A stretch of 64,000 nt of DNA from Phenylobacterium sp. SCN 70-31 (lineage in GTDB: Bacteria > Pseudomonadota > Alphaproteobacteria > Caulobacterales > Caulobacteraceae): NCBI RefSeq assembly GCF_001724605.1, contig NZ_MEEX01000013.1:62001-126000 (forward strand). Reading direction: 5' to 3'. Below the pieces are notes generated by a model. It did not search any database, was not told the DNA's origin, and saw only the letters and a program-made list of their open reading frames with translations. The stretch's first letter is position 1. Each line of letters opens with the position of its first letter. A program made the translations under genes and the position numbers. Positions 43,699 to 53,664 of the stretch are shown here, one piece after another.

Positions 43699-46203
43699 TC
43701 AGCCAGCCAGGTCGTCGCTGGCGCGGGCCGCCCGCGCGCCGCAGGTCTCGCAGATCATGGCCTGGCCCTTGCGCACCACGGCGATGTCGCCGCAAGCCGC
43801 GCAGACCTCGGCGGAGGCCAGGACCGCCGGTCCCAGGGGGCGGCCGGCGCTGGGCAGGAAAACCAGATTGTCGGGCGCCGCCCCGCGGGCGAAGCCGCGG
43901 GAGATGAAGCGCGAGGCGGGATGCATCTCGGGCTGGCCGTTGTCGATCTCAGCTCCGTCGGTCCCAAATCCGTCGGCTTTGCCGCGTCCCAGCCCGTCGG
44001 CGTTCAGTTCGCCGGGATCGGCGTTCGCCAGGTCGTCGCGGCCCAGGTAGCTGACTCCCAGTTCCCGGAAGATGTAGTCCAGGATGGAAGTTGCTGATTT
44101 CACGGAATCATTTCCGGTCACGGGGCCGGCCGGCTCGAACCGTGTGAAGACGAAGGCGTCGACGAACTCGTCCAGCGGAACGCCGTGCTGAAGGCCCAGC
44201 GACACCGCGACGGCGAAGTTGTTCATCAACGAGCGGAAGGCCGCGCCTTCCTTGTGCATGTCGATGAAGATCTCGCCCAACTCGCCGTCGTCGTACTCGC
44301 CGGTATGGAGGTAGACCTTGTGGCCGCCGACGCTGGCCTTCTGGATGTAGCCCTTGCGCCGGTCGGGCAGCTTGCGGCGGATGCGGTCGCGCTCGACCAC
44401 CCGCTCGACGATCCGTTCCTCCACCACGCGTTCAGTCGTCGGCGACTCGGTCCGGACGGGGCGATCGGGCGCGGCGGGAATGGACAGCGCGGCGTCGGCC
44501 GGCGCGGCGTTGCGCCGCACCCGCACGGCGACCCCGGCCGTTTCGACGAGGGCCTCCACGTCGCCCGGCGTCGCGTTCCAGGGCAGGGCGACGTTTAGGA
44601 CCGGCGGGACGTCGACCGCTCCGGCCACGGCGCGCAGGAGAGCGGCGTGGGCGGACGCCGGAAGCTCGCCGGCGGACCGCAGCGCGCGGCGGACGGCGTC
44701 CCCCGCCGGCCCGCCCTCGGCGAAGCCGTCGCGCCCGAGGGCGTAGGTTTCCGCCGCCGCTATCTCCTCGGCCGTGAAGCCGGCCAGGGCCAGGACGTCG
44801 AGCCGGGGGTCGGCCAACTGTTCGGGAGTGGCCCCCAGGACGTCCCGGACGAAGCCTTCGCCGACGACCCCCAGCGAGAAGGCGGTCGCCAGCGTGGGCG
44901 CAAAGGGCAGTTCCGCCTGGGCCGCCTCGATCTCGAGCGCGCTGAAGCCCCGCGCGGCGAGGGTCTCGGAGTTGACGCCGGGCGCCCCGGCCAGAGCGCG
45001 ATGGCCCAGGAGGGCGGGACGCGCCTCGTCCAGACCGATGCCGTGCGCGGCCAGGGCGTGGACGGCCGCCTCGGAGAGCACCCGGACGGTCTCACCGTCG
45101 ACCAGTTCGGCGCGGACGACGGGTCCGGACCAGGCCGAGCCGTCCAGCGGCGCGCCCAGGCGCAGCGCCAGTTCGGGATCGTCGATCAGGGCCAGGCGGA
45201 TATCGGCGTCGAGATCGGCGATCGCCTCGCGCGCGGCCCGGAACAGGTTGGCCGCCGCGGCGCGGGCGGCGTCGCTGTCGTAGTCGAAACCGTGGGCCGC
45301 CAGCCAGTCGCCCAGGCCTGCGAGCCCCAGTCGGCCCGGACCTTCGTCGCTGGCCGCGAGCGCGGTGGCCGCGACGCGGACGGCGGCGGCGAAGGCCTCG
45401 GCCGAGAAGGCGCCGTCGCCCCACCAGGCCATCAGTTCGACGCCGGCCGTCGCCAGCCCCTCGGCCTCGGCGATCGCCAAGGCGTCTCTCGGCGCGGCGT
45501 CCCCGGGCGCGGCCAGGATCAGCCGTCCGGTCGCCCAGGCCGCGCGCGCCGCGGCCGTGGTGTCGTCGCAGGCCGTCACCCAGGATCCGGCCAGGTTTCC
45601 GGGTGAGACTTCGACGTGCGGCGGGGTCGGCCAGTCGCTCACACCCGAACGCGCGAGGGCGACGGCGTCCAGGATCAGGGCGTCGTCCGCGCCGGCCTTA
45701 CGCGCCGCCTCGGCCGCCCGCGCCAGGCCGGGGTTACGGGCGGGGTCGGCGCACGCCTCGGGTTCGCCCTCGCAGCGGAGAACCGCATCCATCACCGTCT
45801 GGAGCCGCGCCGCCATCGCCGCCGCGGCCGCATTCGCCGCCTGCCGGCCCCGGTGGTCGGCCACCATGCGGTCGAGGGCGCCCGGGCCGCCTTTCAGCAG
45901 TGGCGGCGGCGGCCGGCGGGGCGCCAGCGCCAGCCAGCCCAGTCGCAGGCCCTCGGCCACGGATTCGCGCAGCCGCGTCCGTTCGCGCAGGTTCCGCGTC
46001 AAGCCTCGATCCTGCGCGCGGGCGGCCAGTTCGTGGGCGTAGTCGGCGATGGCCGCGGCCAGGTCGGTGCGACCGCCAGCCCATTCGATCCAGGCCTCGA
46101 CCCGCGCATTGGTGAAATGGATCGGCGCCTCGACCTCGACCAGCCGGTCGGCCAGTTCCAGGATGCGCCCTTCGATTCCGGCGCGCGGTGTCTCGCTGTC
46201 CAT
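43699..46203 (-). CDS. Degenerate class II ribonucleotide reductase-like protein (NrdJ C-terminal domain retained)
   Basis: 834 residues in two contrasting parts. Residues 609-834 match the C-terminal domain of adenosylcobalamin-dependent NrdJ of alphaproteobacteria almost word for word ([54 protein letters not shown]) and end in a CxxC-x12-15-CxxC zinc motif (CAACGD, CETCG). Residues 1-608 are Ala-rich and only faintly reductase-like ([20 protein letters not shown] recalls the RNR barrel) and contain just three cysteines, none in the N-x-C-x-E radical motif. So it should not reduce ribonucleotides. A regulatory or competitor role for the true NrdJ, which lies outside the window if present, is inference. 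Confidence 0.8.
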   Translation of the reverse strand: MDSETPRAGIEGRILELADRLVEVEAPIHFTNARVEAWIEWAGGRTDLAAAIADYAHELAARAQDRGLTRNLRERTRLRESVAEGLRLGWLALAPRRPPPPLLKGGPGALDRMVADHRGRQAANAAAAAMAARLQTVMDAVLRCEGEPEACADPARNPGLARAAEAARKAGADDALILDAVALARSGVSDWPTPPHVEVSPGNLAGSWVTACDDTTAAARAAWATGRLILAAPGDAAPRDALAIAEAEGLATAGVELMAWWGDGAFSAEAFAAAVRVAATALAASDEGPGRLGLAGLGDWLAAHGFDYDSDAARAAAANLFRAAREAIADLDADIRLALIDDPELALRLGAPLDGSAWSGPVVRAELVDGETVRVLSEAAVHALAAHGIGLDEARPALLGHRALAGAPGVNSETLAARGFSALEIEAAQAELPFAPTLATAFSLGVVGEGFVRDVLGATPEQLADPRLDVLALAGFTAEEIAAAETYALGRDGFAEGGPAGDAVRRALRSAGELPASAHAALLRAVAGAVDVPPVLNVALPWNATPGDVEALVETAGVAVRVRRNAAPADAALSIPAAPDRPVRTESPTTERVVEERIVERVVERDRIRRKLPDRRKGYIQKASVGGHKVYLHTGEYDDGELGEIFIDMHKEGAAFRSLMNNFAVAVSLGLQHGVPLDEFVDAFVFTRFEPAGPVTGNDSVKSATSILDYIFRELGVSYLGRDDLANADPGELNADGLGRGKADGFGTDGAEIDNGQPEMHPASRFISRGFARGAAPDNLVFLPSAGRPLGPAVLASAEVCAACGDIAVVRKGQAMICETCGARAARASDDLAG

Positions 46204-46387
46204 CCGGTCCGACTCCCTGACCGACGGAAGGGTAGGGCGCCGTTCGCAGATCCGACAATAGATGTAGCGGGCGGATGAGGGTTCATCCCCAACATATTGA
46301 AGGCGACACTGCGTCGGCCCGGCGCTGGACGCTCAGGGGGCGCCCGCCTATAGTCCGCGCGAATTTCCGACCCCGAAGGGCCCGAGC

Positions 46388-46792
46388 GTGTCTGTCCTGA
46401 AGACGATCTTCACCTGGTGGAACGGCGCCACGCTGGGCGTCCTCTTCACCATCTCGCGCCGGGGGCGCTTCGTCGGCCAGGACGAACTGGGCAACCGCTA
46501 CTACGAGGCCCGCGACGACCGGGACAGCTACGACCGCGGCCGCAAGCGGCGGTGGGTGATCTACAAGGGCTACGCCGACGCCTCGAAGGTGCCGCCCGAC
46601 TGGCACGGCTGGCTTCGCTATACCTATGACGAGCCGCCGACCGAGGCGCCGCTGCGGCGCCAGGCGTGGGAGAAGGATCACCTCCCCAACCTGACCGGCA
46701 CCATCTATGCCCGCCGTCCTCAGGGCGCGCTCGCCCGCGGCGGCGAACGCCAGCGCGCCGCCGGGGACTATGAGGCCTGGTCTCCGGAGTAG
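46388..46792 (+). CDS. NADH:ubiquinone oxidoreductase accessory subunit NDUFA12-like
   Basis: 134 residues, homologous to mitochondrial NDUFA12 (B17.2), one of the supernumerary complex I subunits shared by alphaproteobacteria and mitochondria. Recognisable stretches: TWWNGATLGVLFTISRRG, FVGQDELGNRYYE, RRWVIYKGYADASKVPPDWHGWL and LPNLTGT. It sits on the peripheral arm near the membrane in the inner-membrane complex. GTG start at 46388. The DUF2155 gene starts three bases after its stop, an arrangement common in this class. The 184-bp gap upstream, divergent from the reductase-like gene, should carry its promoter. Confidence 0.95.
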   Translation: MSVLKTIFTWWNGATLGVLFTISRRGRFVGQDELGNRYYEARDDRDSYDRGRKRRWVIYKGYADASKVPPDWHGWLRYTYDEPPTEAPLRRQAWEKDHLPNLTGTIYARRPQGALARGGERQRAAGDYEAWSPE

Positions 46793-46794
46793 GC

Positions 46795-47634
46795 GTGAGC
46801 GCACCCCGCCGTCATCGCCGCGTCCTGCCGCTCGCGTTCGCGGGCGCCGGGGTCGCCGCGCTCGCGACCGGACTGGTCGTGGCGGGCGGGGTGGTGGCGC
46901 AGCCGGCGGCTCCGGCGGCGCCCAGCCCCGCCGAGGCGCCCGTCGCGCCTGAGCCAGGCCGTCCCGTTTCCGAAGAAGCGCCGCCCGTCACGGTCGCGCC
47001 GCCGCCGCCCATCGCCGCGCCGCCCGTTCAACCCGAGGAGGTGGCGCCTGCGCCGCCGCCCAAGGACCAGGTGGCCGAGAAGCCGGTGGAGGCCCCGACC
47101 CGGCGCGCCCGCTACGAGGTCGCGGTCATCCAGGCGCTGGACAAGATCACGGCCGAGACGTTGCGGTTCGAGGCGCGGGTGGGCGCGCCGGTGCGCTGGA
47201 AGGGCCTGGTCTTCACCGTCCGGGCCTGCGAGCGCTCGGCGCCGGACGAGGCGGTGGCCGATTCCATCGTCTATCTGACCATCGACGCCCAGCCCCGCCC
47301 ACAGCCGGGCCGACCGACGCCGCCGGCCCGCGAGGCGTTCCGCGGCTGGATGTTCGCTGCGTCACCCAGCCTCAACGCGCTGGAGCACCCGATCTACGAC
47401 GCCTGGGCGATCAGTTGCAGGACCAATGCGCCGGTCGTCGCCGCCGCGCCGCCGCCGCCATCACCCAAGGCTGCGCCCGCCGAAGCCGAGACTCCGGCGA
47501 CGCCACCGGTCAAGGCGCTGACCCTTCCGCCCCCCTCTTCGCCAGCGGCGCAGGGACCAGCGCTCCAGGCCCCGCCTCCCAGGACGGCGCCCGCCCCGGC
47601 CGCGCCGCCCGAGCCGTCCGAACCGATCGCGTAG
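46795..47634 (+). CDS. DUF2155 domain protein with proline-rich flanks
   Basis: 279 residues: an N-terminal signal/anchor ([23 protein letters not shown]), a Pro/Ala-rich linker, the DUF2155 domain at about 100-205 ([57 protein letters not shown]) and a second Pro/Ala-rich tail. DUF2155 proteins are periplasmic with a conserved cysteine pair; function unknown. GTG start three bases after the NDUFA12-like stop. Its last 241 bases overlap the end of aat on the other strand; the long low-complexity tail is exactly the overlapping part. Confidence 0.88.
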   Translation: MSAPRRHRRVLPLAFAGAGVAALATGLVVAGGVVAQPAAPAAPSPAEAPVAPEPGRPVSEEAPPVTVAPPPPIAAPPVQPEEVAPAPPPKDQVAEKPVEAPTRRARYEVAVIQALDKITAETLRFEARVGAPVRWKGLVFTVRACERSAPDEAVADSIVYLTIDAQPRPQPGRPTPPAREAFRGWMFAASPSLNALEHPIYDAWAISCRTNAPVVAAAPPPPSPKAAPAEAETPATPPVKALTLPPPSSPAAQGPALQAPPPRTAPAPAAPPEPSEPIA

Positions 47635-48221
47635 AAATCGCCCGGGGTCGCGACCGCGGCGCGCAGGCGCGCGTGATAGTCGGCCCGCGGGATCTCGACG
47701 GCGCCGAACTGGGTGAGGTGCTCGGTCAGGAACTGGGTGTCCAGCAGCCGGTAGCCGCCCGCGATCAGCCGCCCGGCCAGATGGACCAGCGCCACCTTCG
47801 AGGCGTCGCGCCGCCGCGAGAACATGCTCTCGCCGAAGAACGCGCCGCCCAGGGACACCCCATAAAGGCCGCCCACCAGGACGCCGTCCTGCCAGCATTC
47901 CACACTGTGCGCGCGGCCGAGGCGGTGAAGGTCGAGGTAGAGCGCCTCGATCGGACGGTTGATCCAGGTCTCGGTGCGGCCCGGCCCCGAGGCGGCGCAG
48001 GCCAGGATCACCGCGTGGAAAGCCGTGTCGACGCGGATCTCGAACGGATCGCCGCGCACGGTGCGCGCCAGCCGCCGCGGCACGTGGAAGGCGTCGAGCG
48101 GGATCACCCCCCGCCGCTCGGGATCGATCAGGAAGACGCGGGCGTCTTCGCGCGCGTCGGCCATCGGGAACACGCCCCGCGCGTAGCAGTCCAGGAGGTC
48201 GCGAGCGTCGAAGGCGGCCAT
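47394..48221 (-). CDS. aat: Leucyl/phenylalanyl-tRNA--protein transferase
   Basis: Transfers Leu or Phe from tRNA to proteins with N-terminal Arg or Lys, marking them for ClpS/ClpAP (N-degron pathway). Core motifs: [71 protein letters not shown] and [11 protein letters not shown]. The enzyme proper ends near residue 200 ([10 protein letters not shown]); the frame runs on to 275 residues with a Gly/Ala-rich tail unlike the family, because the antisense of the DUF2155 tail contains no stop. Either the protein carries a disordered extension or the true stop has been lost. Convergent overlap of 241 bases. Confidence 0.93.
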   Translation of the reverse strand: MAAFDARDLLDCYARGVFPMADAREDARVFLIDPERRGVIPLDAFHVPRRLARTVRGDPFEIRVDTAFHAVILACAASGPGRTETWINRPIEALYLDLHRLGRAHSVECWQDGVLVGGLYGVSLGGAFFGESMFSRRRDASKVALVHLAGRLIAGGYRLLDTQFLTEHLTQFGAVEIPRADYHARLRAAVATPGDFYAIGSDGSGGAAGAGAVLGGGAWSAGPCAAGEEGGGRVSALTGGVAGVSASAGAALGDGGGGAAATTGALVLQLIAQAS

Positions 48222-48316
48222 CTCGAACGTCTAGCGCGAAGCCCGGCGCCAGGAACATGGCGAAAAGCAAATGTGGGAGCGACGCGGCCGTCAGAGGCGC
48301 CGGTCACCCTGAGACC

Positions 48317-49525
48317 ATGTCCGGAAATCGTCCTGTGGTCCTGTTCTGCGGCGGGCTCGCCGCCGACGGGGTCGCCCGCAACACCGTCCATCTGGCCAAC
48401 GCCCTCGCCCGGCGGGGCGTGGCGGTCGAGGTGATCTGCCTGGAAGGCGGCGCCCTGGCGCGCGAACTGCGTGGTCCGTCGCTCACCTGCCTGGGCCGTG
48501 GTCGCGGACCTCGTGGCCTGTCTCTGGCGGTCGCCGTGGCGGCGCTTCGGGCGCGGATCGTGACGCTGGACCCGGCCGTGGCGGTCTCGATGGGCAATCA
48601 CGCCCACCTGCCGCTGTGGGCGGCCCTGCGCGCGCGGCCGGACATCCCCCGAATCTATCGCATCAGCAACGATCCGGCCCACGACGGCCGCCGCGGCCTG
48701 CGCGGGCTTCTGCGCCACGCGGGGCTGGGACTGATCGCCGGCGACGCGACCCGGCTGGTCTGCGTGTCGCAGGCCCTGTCACGCCTGGGCGCGTTCCGTC
48801 GGGCCCGCCGGGATGGTCGGGTCGTGTCCCTGGCCAACGGCGTGGACGTCGCCCGCGTGCGAGCGAGCGCCGGTCGCCCGACCGCCCATTCCTGGGCCGT
48901 CGACGCGCGTCCCTATCTGGTGGCCGTGGGCCGGGTGCATCCGCAGAAGAATTACGGTGCGCTGATCCGCGCGCTGGCCCGACTGCACGCCTCGGGCCGC
49001 CCGGACCTGCGTCTGCTGATCCTGGGCAAGGCGCCGGCGGCTCATACGGCGCCCCTGCGACGGCTGGCCCGCGAACTCGGCGTGGCCTCGGCCGTGCGGT
49101 TCGAGGGCGAGACGGCCGATCCGTTCCCCATCGTGGCGCGGGCGGCGGCGTTCGTCCTCCCGTCGCTCTGGGAGGGCGCCTCCAACAGTCTGCTGGAAGC
49201 CCTGGCCTGCGGCGCGCCCGTGGTGGCCGGCGCCGGGGCCGGAAACGCCGCCGAGGTCCTGGGGCAGGGGCGGTTCGGCCGGCTGGCCGACGCGCGCGAT
49301 CCCGACGCCCTGGCGGACGCCATCGGCCTTCAACTGGACCCTCGTCACCGCGTCCTGCCGGGCGGGCGCGCCGAAACGTTCGACCTGGAGGCGGTGCTGG
49401 ACCGTATGTGCGCCATCGTGCTGGGCGCCCGCTCCGCACATGACGAAATCCAAATCCGCACGGAAGGGGCGCGTCAGCCGCCCCCGCTATCCGATCCGCT
49501 GCGGGGGCCTAATACGGAGTTCTGA
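48317..49525 (+). CDS. GT4-family glycosyltransferase
   Basis: 402-residue GT-B glycosyltransferase of the GT4 (WbpY/PimA-like) type. N-terminal acceptor domain VVLFCGGLAADGVARNTVHLANAL, C-terminal donor domain with LVAVGRVHPQKNYGALIRAL and the E-x7-E region EGASNSLLEALACGAPVVAG. Transfers a sugar from a nucleotide donor, probably in capsule, lipopolysaccharide or exopolysaccharide synthesis. The ATG at 48317 was chosen; an earlier in-frame ATG at 48257 adds 20 atypical residues. The PepSY gene begins one base after its stop. The last about 25 residues look less conserved and lie over the leader of that gene. Confidence 0.9.
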   Translation: MSGNRPVVLFCGGLAADGVARNTVHLANALARRGVAVEVICLEGGALARELRGPSLTCLGRGRGPRGLSLAVAVAALRARIVTLDPAVAVSMGNHAHLPLWAALRARPDIPRIYRISNDPAHDGRRGLRGLLRHAGLGLIAGDATRLVCVSQALSRLGAFRRARRDGRVVSLANGVDVARVRASAGRPTAHSWAVDARPYLVAVGRVHPQKNYGALIRALARLHASGRPDLRLLILGKAPAAHTAPLRRLARELGVASAVRFEGETADPFPIVARAAAFVLPSLWEGASNSLLEALACGAPVVAGAGAGNAAEVLGQGRFGRLADARDPDALADAIGLQLDPRHRVLPGGRAETFDLEAVLDRMCAIVLGARSAHDEIQIRTEGARQPPPLSDPLRGPNTEF

Positions 49526-49526
49526 G

Positions 49527-50042
49527 ATGATGTTGCGATCGACCCTTCTTGCCCTCTCGGCCGCCATGATGCTGACGGTCCCGGCCGTCGGGCCAGCCGC
49601 CGCGCAGGTGGTCCGTCCCAAGGTGAGCCTGGCCCAGGCCGTGGCTACGGCCGAGCGTGAACTCGGCGCCCGGGCGTACGACGCCGAGTTCGACATGGAT
49701 CTGGGCGACATGGTCTACGAGATCGAGCTGGTGAAGGACGGCAAGCCCATAGAGGTGCTGGTCGACGCCCAGACCGGCCGGATCGTGCGCCAGTCCACCC
49801 CGCTGCGCGCCCGGATTCCGATGTTGCCGCGCGAGCACCTGCGGGCGGTCCAGACCGCGCCGCGCACCCTGACCCAGACCATCGCCGCGGTCGAGGACGC
49901 CACCAAGGGTAAGGTCACCGAGATCGGCCTGGAGCGCAGGGGCGGGCGGCACTACTACGAGGTCGAGCTGATCGGCGCCCAGGATCGCGACGTGCTTGTG
50001 GATGTCCGCACGGGCGCCATCATGCCCCTGATCGGCGACTGA
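49527..50042 (+). CDS. PepSY-domain periplasmic protein
   Basis: 171 residues, signal peptide ending near residue 27 (AMMLTVPAVGPAAAQ). Two PepSY units: VSLAQAVATAERELGARAYDAEFD ... IEVLVDAQTGRIV and LTQTIAAVEDATKGKVTEIGLE ... DVLVDVRTGAIMP. PepSY proteins often modulate peptidases or sit with two-component systems. It starts one base after the glycosyltransferase stop and is followed 19 bases later by a response regulator and a histidine kinase, so it probably feeds into or responds to that system. GGAG precedes the ATG. Confidence 0.88.
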   Translation: MMLRSTLLALSAAMMLTVPAVGPAAAQVVRPKVSLAQAVATAERELGARAYDAEFDMDLGDMVYEIELVKDGKPIEVLVDAQTGRIVRQSTPLRARIPMLPREHLRAVQTAPRTLTQTIAAVEDATKGKVTEIGLERRGGRHYYEVELIGAQDRDVLVDVRTGAIMPLIGD

Positions 50043-50061
50043 GACGGCCGCGGAGTCGGGC

Positions 50062-50736
50062 ATGCACGTGCTGGTGGTCGAGGACGACGAACGGGTGGCG
50101 AGCCACGTCGTCAAGGGGCTGAAAGGCGAGGGCTGGCTGGTCGATCACGTCGCCGACGGCCGCCAGGCGTTGTTCCAGGTGGCTGCCGAGACCTACGACG
50201 TCGTGGTTCTCGACCGCATGCTGCCCAATGTGGACGGCCTGAAGATCCTCCAGACCATGCGGGCCTCGGGAGACAGCACGCCGGTGCTGATCCTCTCGGC
50301 CCTGGGCGACGTGGACAACCGGGTGAAGGGCCTGCGCGCCGGCGGCGACGACTATCTGGCCAAGCCCTTCGCCGTCTCCGAGCTTCTGGCCCGCGTCGAG
50401 GCTCTGAGCCGCCGCAAGGGCGTGGTCCAGGAGGAGGCTGTCGAGCTTCGCCTCGCCGACCTGGAGATGAATCTGCTGTCGCGCACGGTCACGCGGCAGG
50501 GGCAGTCCATCGACCTGACCACGCGCGAGTTCCTGCTGCTGGAGTATCTGCTCCGCAACGCCGGGCGCGTGGTCAGCCGCAGCATGCTGCTGGAGGCGGT
50601 CTGGGACTACAATTTCGATCCCCAGACCAACATCATCGACCAGCACGTCAGCCGGTTGCGCCAGAAGATCGACAAGGATTTCGACCCGCCCTTGCTCCAG
50701 ACGGTGCGGGGCATGGGCTACACGCTGCGCGCATGA
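50062..50736 (+). CDS. OmpR/PhoP-family response regulator
   Basis: 224-residue response regulator. Receiver domain with acidic pocket VVEDDE, phosphoacceptor Asp51 (VVLDRMLPNVDG), Thr/Ser and Lys switch residues (LILSALGDV, LAKPF); C-terminal winged helix ending RLRQKIDKDFDPPLLQTVRGMGYTLRA, typical of the OmpR/PhoB class. Activates or represses genes in response to the cognate kinase, whose ATG overlaps its stop (ATGA). The upstream PepSY gene probably belongs to the same unit. Confidence 0.95.
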   Translation: MHVLVVEDDERVASHVVKGLKGEGWLVDHVADGRQALFQVAAETYDVVVLDRMLPNVDGLKILQTMRASGDSTPVLILSALGDVDNRVKGLRAGGDDYLAKPFAVSELLARVEALSRRKGVVQEEAVELRLADLEMNLLSRTVTRQGQSIDLTTREFLLLEYLLRNAGRVVSRSMLLEAVWDYNFDPQTNIIDQHVSRLRQKIDKDFDPPLLQTVRGMGYTLRA

Positions 50737-52091
50737 GCCTGCGAAATCCTCTCCGTCACCTGACGCTCCGGCTGACGCTGATCTACATCGCGCTGTTCTG
50801 CGGATCGATCGGGGTGATGCTGGGCGTAGGATATGTGGCGGGCGTCTGGCGGCCGCTCCAGGTCGTCGAAGCGCGTATCCAGGACGAGAGCGACGAGCTG
50901 ATCCGGATCTTCGAGACGAAGGGGCGCGACGCCCTCATCCTGGCGCTGGACAAGCGGGCGAACGCCCCGTCGCTGCGCATGCCGTACCACGTGCTGATCG
51001 CGCCGAACGGGGCCGTCGTGGCGGTCAATCTCGCCAATTGGCCGGTCAACCGGGGCGACGAGTGGCTGCGCTACGAGTTCGACACCTACGCCAGCGGTTC
51101 CGAAGAGGAGCACGAGGCCGTGGTGCGGGACGTCATGCTCTCGGGCGGCTATCGGCTGCTGGTGGGCCTGGACACCGAGGATCTCGACGAACGCGAGGAC
51201 CTGATCGAGGAGGCGCTGTTCTGGGGGTCGGGCATGAGCCTGGCGCTGGGGCTCATCGGCGGGCTCGTGATGACCTGGGCCGTCTCAAAGCGACTGGAGA
51301 GCATCAATCGGACCGCGCGGGCGGTGATCGGCGGCGACCTCTCGGGCCGTATTCCTCTCCACGGCAGCGGCGATGACTTCGACCAGCTCTCGGCCACCCT
51401 GAACGAGATGCTGGGCCGGATCGAGGAACTGGTCTCGTCGATCAGCCGGGTGTCGGACAACATCGCCCACGAACTGCGCACGCCTCTCACCCGCCTGCGC
51501 GCCGAACTGGAGGAGCTGGCGGCGTCCACCGACGACCGCGCCGAGGTCGAGGCGCGTTCGGCCGCGGCCCTGGACGAAGCCACCAGGCTCCAGTCGATGT
51601 TCGAGGCCCTGCTGCGGATCGCCCGGCTCCAGAGCGGACCGCAGGGCGACATGACGCCGGTCGCCCTGAGCCCCCTGCTCAGGGACGCCGTGGAATTGCA
51701 CCAGCCGGCGGCCGAGGAGAGGGGCCAGGCGGTCGAACTCGACATTGCGCCGGACCTGACGGCGCCGGGCGATCGCGATCTCATCTTCCAGATGGTTTCG
51801 AACCTGCTGGACAACGCCGTCAAGTTCGCGCCGGCGGGCGGAAAGGTGACACTGACAGCCGCGCGGACCCGGGATCAGCGCGTCCAGGTGACGGTGTCCG
51901 ACGACGGGCCGGGCGTGCCGGCGGCGGACCGCGACCGGGTGTTCGAACGGTTCTACCGCGGTGGGCAGAGTGCGCCGGGGTTCGGCCTGGGCCTGAGTCT
52001 GGTCCGCGCCGCCGCCCGGCATCAGGGCGCCGAGGTGCGACTGGAGGACGCCGGGCCGGGCCTCCGCGTCGTCCTGACCTTCCGCGCCTGA
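50733..52091 (+). CDS. Sensor histidine kinase
   Basis: 452-residue inner-membrane kinase: transmembrane segment near 12-36, a periplasmic part to about 160, second segment near 165-186 (SLALGLIGGLVMTWAVS), HAMP about 187-240 (AVIGGDLSGRIPLHGSGDDF), dimerisation helix with phosphoacceptor NIAHELRTPLTRL, then HATPase motifs LLDNAVKFAP (N box), DDGPGVP (G1) and GFGLGLSLVRA (G2). Translationally coupled to the response regulator. The periplasmic domain is not one I recognise; the PepSY protein in the same run is a candidate interaction partner. Confidence 0.94.
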   Translation: MSLRNPLRHLTLRLTLIYIALFCGSIGVMLGVGYVAGVWRPLQVVEARIQDESDELIRIFETKGRDALILALDKRANAPSLRMPYHVLIAPNGAVVAVNLANWPVNRGDEWLRYEFDTYASGSEEEHEAVVRDVMLSGGYRLLVGLDTEDLDEREDLIEEALFWGSGMSLALGLIGGLVMTWAVSKRLESINRTARAVIGGDLSGRIPLHGSGDDFDQLSATLNEMLGRIEELVSSISRVSDNIAHELRTPLTRLRAELEELAASTDDRAEVEARSAAALDEATRLQSMFEALLRIARLQSGPQGDMTPVALSPLLRDAVELHQPAAEERGQAVELDIAPDLTAPGDRDLIFQMVSNLLDNAVKFAPAGGKVTLTAARTRDQRVQVTVSDDGPGVPAADRDRVFERFYRGGQSAPGFGLGLSLVRAAARHQGAEVRLEDAGPGLRVVLTFRA

Positions 52092-52171
52092 GCGTGCGAA
52101 CCACGAACGCAAGCCGGGATCGCCGACGCCTGATCCTGAAAGGCCGCGACGCGGCGGCTCTCTGGATTCGA

Positions 52172-52238
52172 GGAACCACGGAAAACACGGAAGGCGAAGC
52201 TGCGATTCCGTGTCCTTCGGTGTTTTCCGTGGTTTTCC
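52172..52238. repeat. Long imperfect palindrome between kinase and accC
   Basis: Left arm 52172-52194 and right arm 52214-52238 are nearly perfect reverse complements built on CCACGGAAAACAC, separated by 19 bases. It lies between convergent genes (kinase +, accC -) in a 225-bp gap with nothing else recognisable. Candidate terminator and dispersed repeat. Confidence 0.75.
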
Positions 52239-52316
52239 ATAACGGGGCCTCCGCTCGCGCGGAGACTCGGGAGACAAGCTCCGGCCGTTCGTGTTCTTCT
52301 TCGGGTGGGTTCGAGC

Positions 52317-53660
52317 CTAAGCTTGGCTCGCCATCCAGCGTTCGAGCCAGTGGATGTCGTAGTCGCCCGTCAGGATGTCCGGCTGCTGCAACAGGTCCTG
52401 GAAGAGCGGGATGTTGGTGTCGATGCCGCCCACCACGATCTCGCCCAGGCAGCGGTTGAGGCGCGCGATGCACTCCTCGCGGTCGCGGCCGTGGACGATC
52501 AGCTTGCCCACGAGGCTGTCGTAGTAAGGCGGGATCGAATAGCCGGCGTAGAGGGCGCTATCCATCCGCACGCCCAGGCCGCCGGGGGCGTGGTAGTCGG
52601 TCACCAGGCCGGGCGAGGGGGTGAAGGTTCTCGGGTTCTCGGCGTTCACCCGGCACTCGATGGCGTGGCCTTCGAAGACGACGTCCGATTGTTTGAACGA
52701 CAGCGGCAGGCCCGCGGCGATGCGGATCTGCTCGCGAACCAGGTCGATGCCGGTGATGGCCTCGGTGACCGGGTGCTCCACCTGGAGGCGGGTGTTCATC
52801 TCGATGAAGAAGAACTCGCCGTTCTCGTACAGGAATTCGATGGTCCCGACGCCCAGGTAGCCGATGGCCCGGACCGCATCGACCACCACCTTGCCGATCT
52901 TCGCGCGGGCGGCGGCGTCGATGGCGGGCGAGGGGGCTTCTTCCAGCACCTTCTGGTGGCGGCGTTGCAGCGAGCAGTCGCGCTCGCCCAGGTGGACCAC
53001 GTTGCCGTGACTGTCGGCGACCACCTGGAGTTCGATGTGCCGCGGGGTCTGGAGGTAGCGCTCCATGTAGACCGCGTCGTCGCCGAACGCCGCCTTGGCT
53101 TCGGAACGGGCGGTCTGGACGGCCTCGACGAGGTCGGCCTCGGTCCTGGCCACCTTCATGCCGCGGCCGCCGCCGCCGGCCGCCGCCTTGATGAGGACAG
53201 GAAAGCCGATGTCCTTGGCCGCCGCGATGGCCTCTTCCTCGGTCGTCACCGCACCGTCCGAGCCGGGCACGACCGGAATGCCGGCGGCCTTCACCGCCTG
53301 CTTGGCGGTGATCTTGTCGCCCATCATGCGGATGTGCTCGGGCTTGGGTCCGATGAAGGTGAAGCCGTGGGCGTTCACGATCTCGGCGAAGCGCGCGTTC
53401 TCCGACAGGAAGCCGTAGCCGGGATGCACCGCCTGGGCGCCCGTGATCTCGCACGCCGCGATGATGGCCGGGATGTGCAGATAGCTCTTGGCCGCCGGCG
53501 GCGGGCCGATGCAGACGCTCTCGTCGGCGAGACGTACCCACATGGCGGACGAGTCGGCCTCGGAATGCACGGCGACGGTGGAGATGCCCATCTCCTTGCA
53601 CGCCCGGTGGACGCGCAGCGCGATCTCGCCCCGGTTGGCGATCAGAATCTTGTCGAACAT
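52317..53660 (-). CDS. accC: Biotin carboxylase subunit of acetyl-CoA carboxylase
   Basis: 447 residues. ATP-grasp enzyme that carboxylates biotin on BCCP, first step of fatty-acid synthesis. Motifs: [45 protein letters not shown] (glycine-rich loop), [36 protein letters not shown] (metal and catalytic residues). ATG 53660 is the standard start; the in-frame GTG/ATG ten codons upstream falls in the intergenic space. Four bases separate it from accB, upstream on the same strand. Confidence 0.98.
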   Translation of the reverse strand: MFDKILIANRGEIALRVHRACKEMGISTVAVHSEADSSAMWVRLADESVCIGPPPAAKSYLHIPAIIAACEITGAQAVHPGYGFLSENARFAEIVNAHGFTFIGPKPEHIRMMGDKITAKQAVKAAGIPVVPGSDGAVTTEEEAIAAAKDIGFPVLIKAAAGGGGRGMKVARTEADLVEAVQTARSEAKAAFGDDAVYMERYLQTPRHIELQVVADSHGNVVHLGERDCSLQRRHQKVLEEAPSPAIDAAARAKIGKVVVDAVRAIGYLGVGTIEFLYENGEFFFIEMNTRLQVEHPVTEAITGIDLVREQIRIAAGLPLSFKQSDVVFEGHAIECRVNAENPRTFTPSPGLVTDYHAPGGLGVRMDSALYAGYSIPPYYDSLVGKLIVHGRDREECIARLNRCLGEIVVGGIDTNIPLFQDLLQQPDILTGDYDIHWLERWMASQA

Positions 53661-53664
53661 CCGG

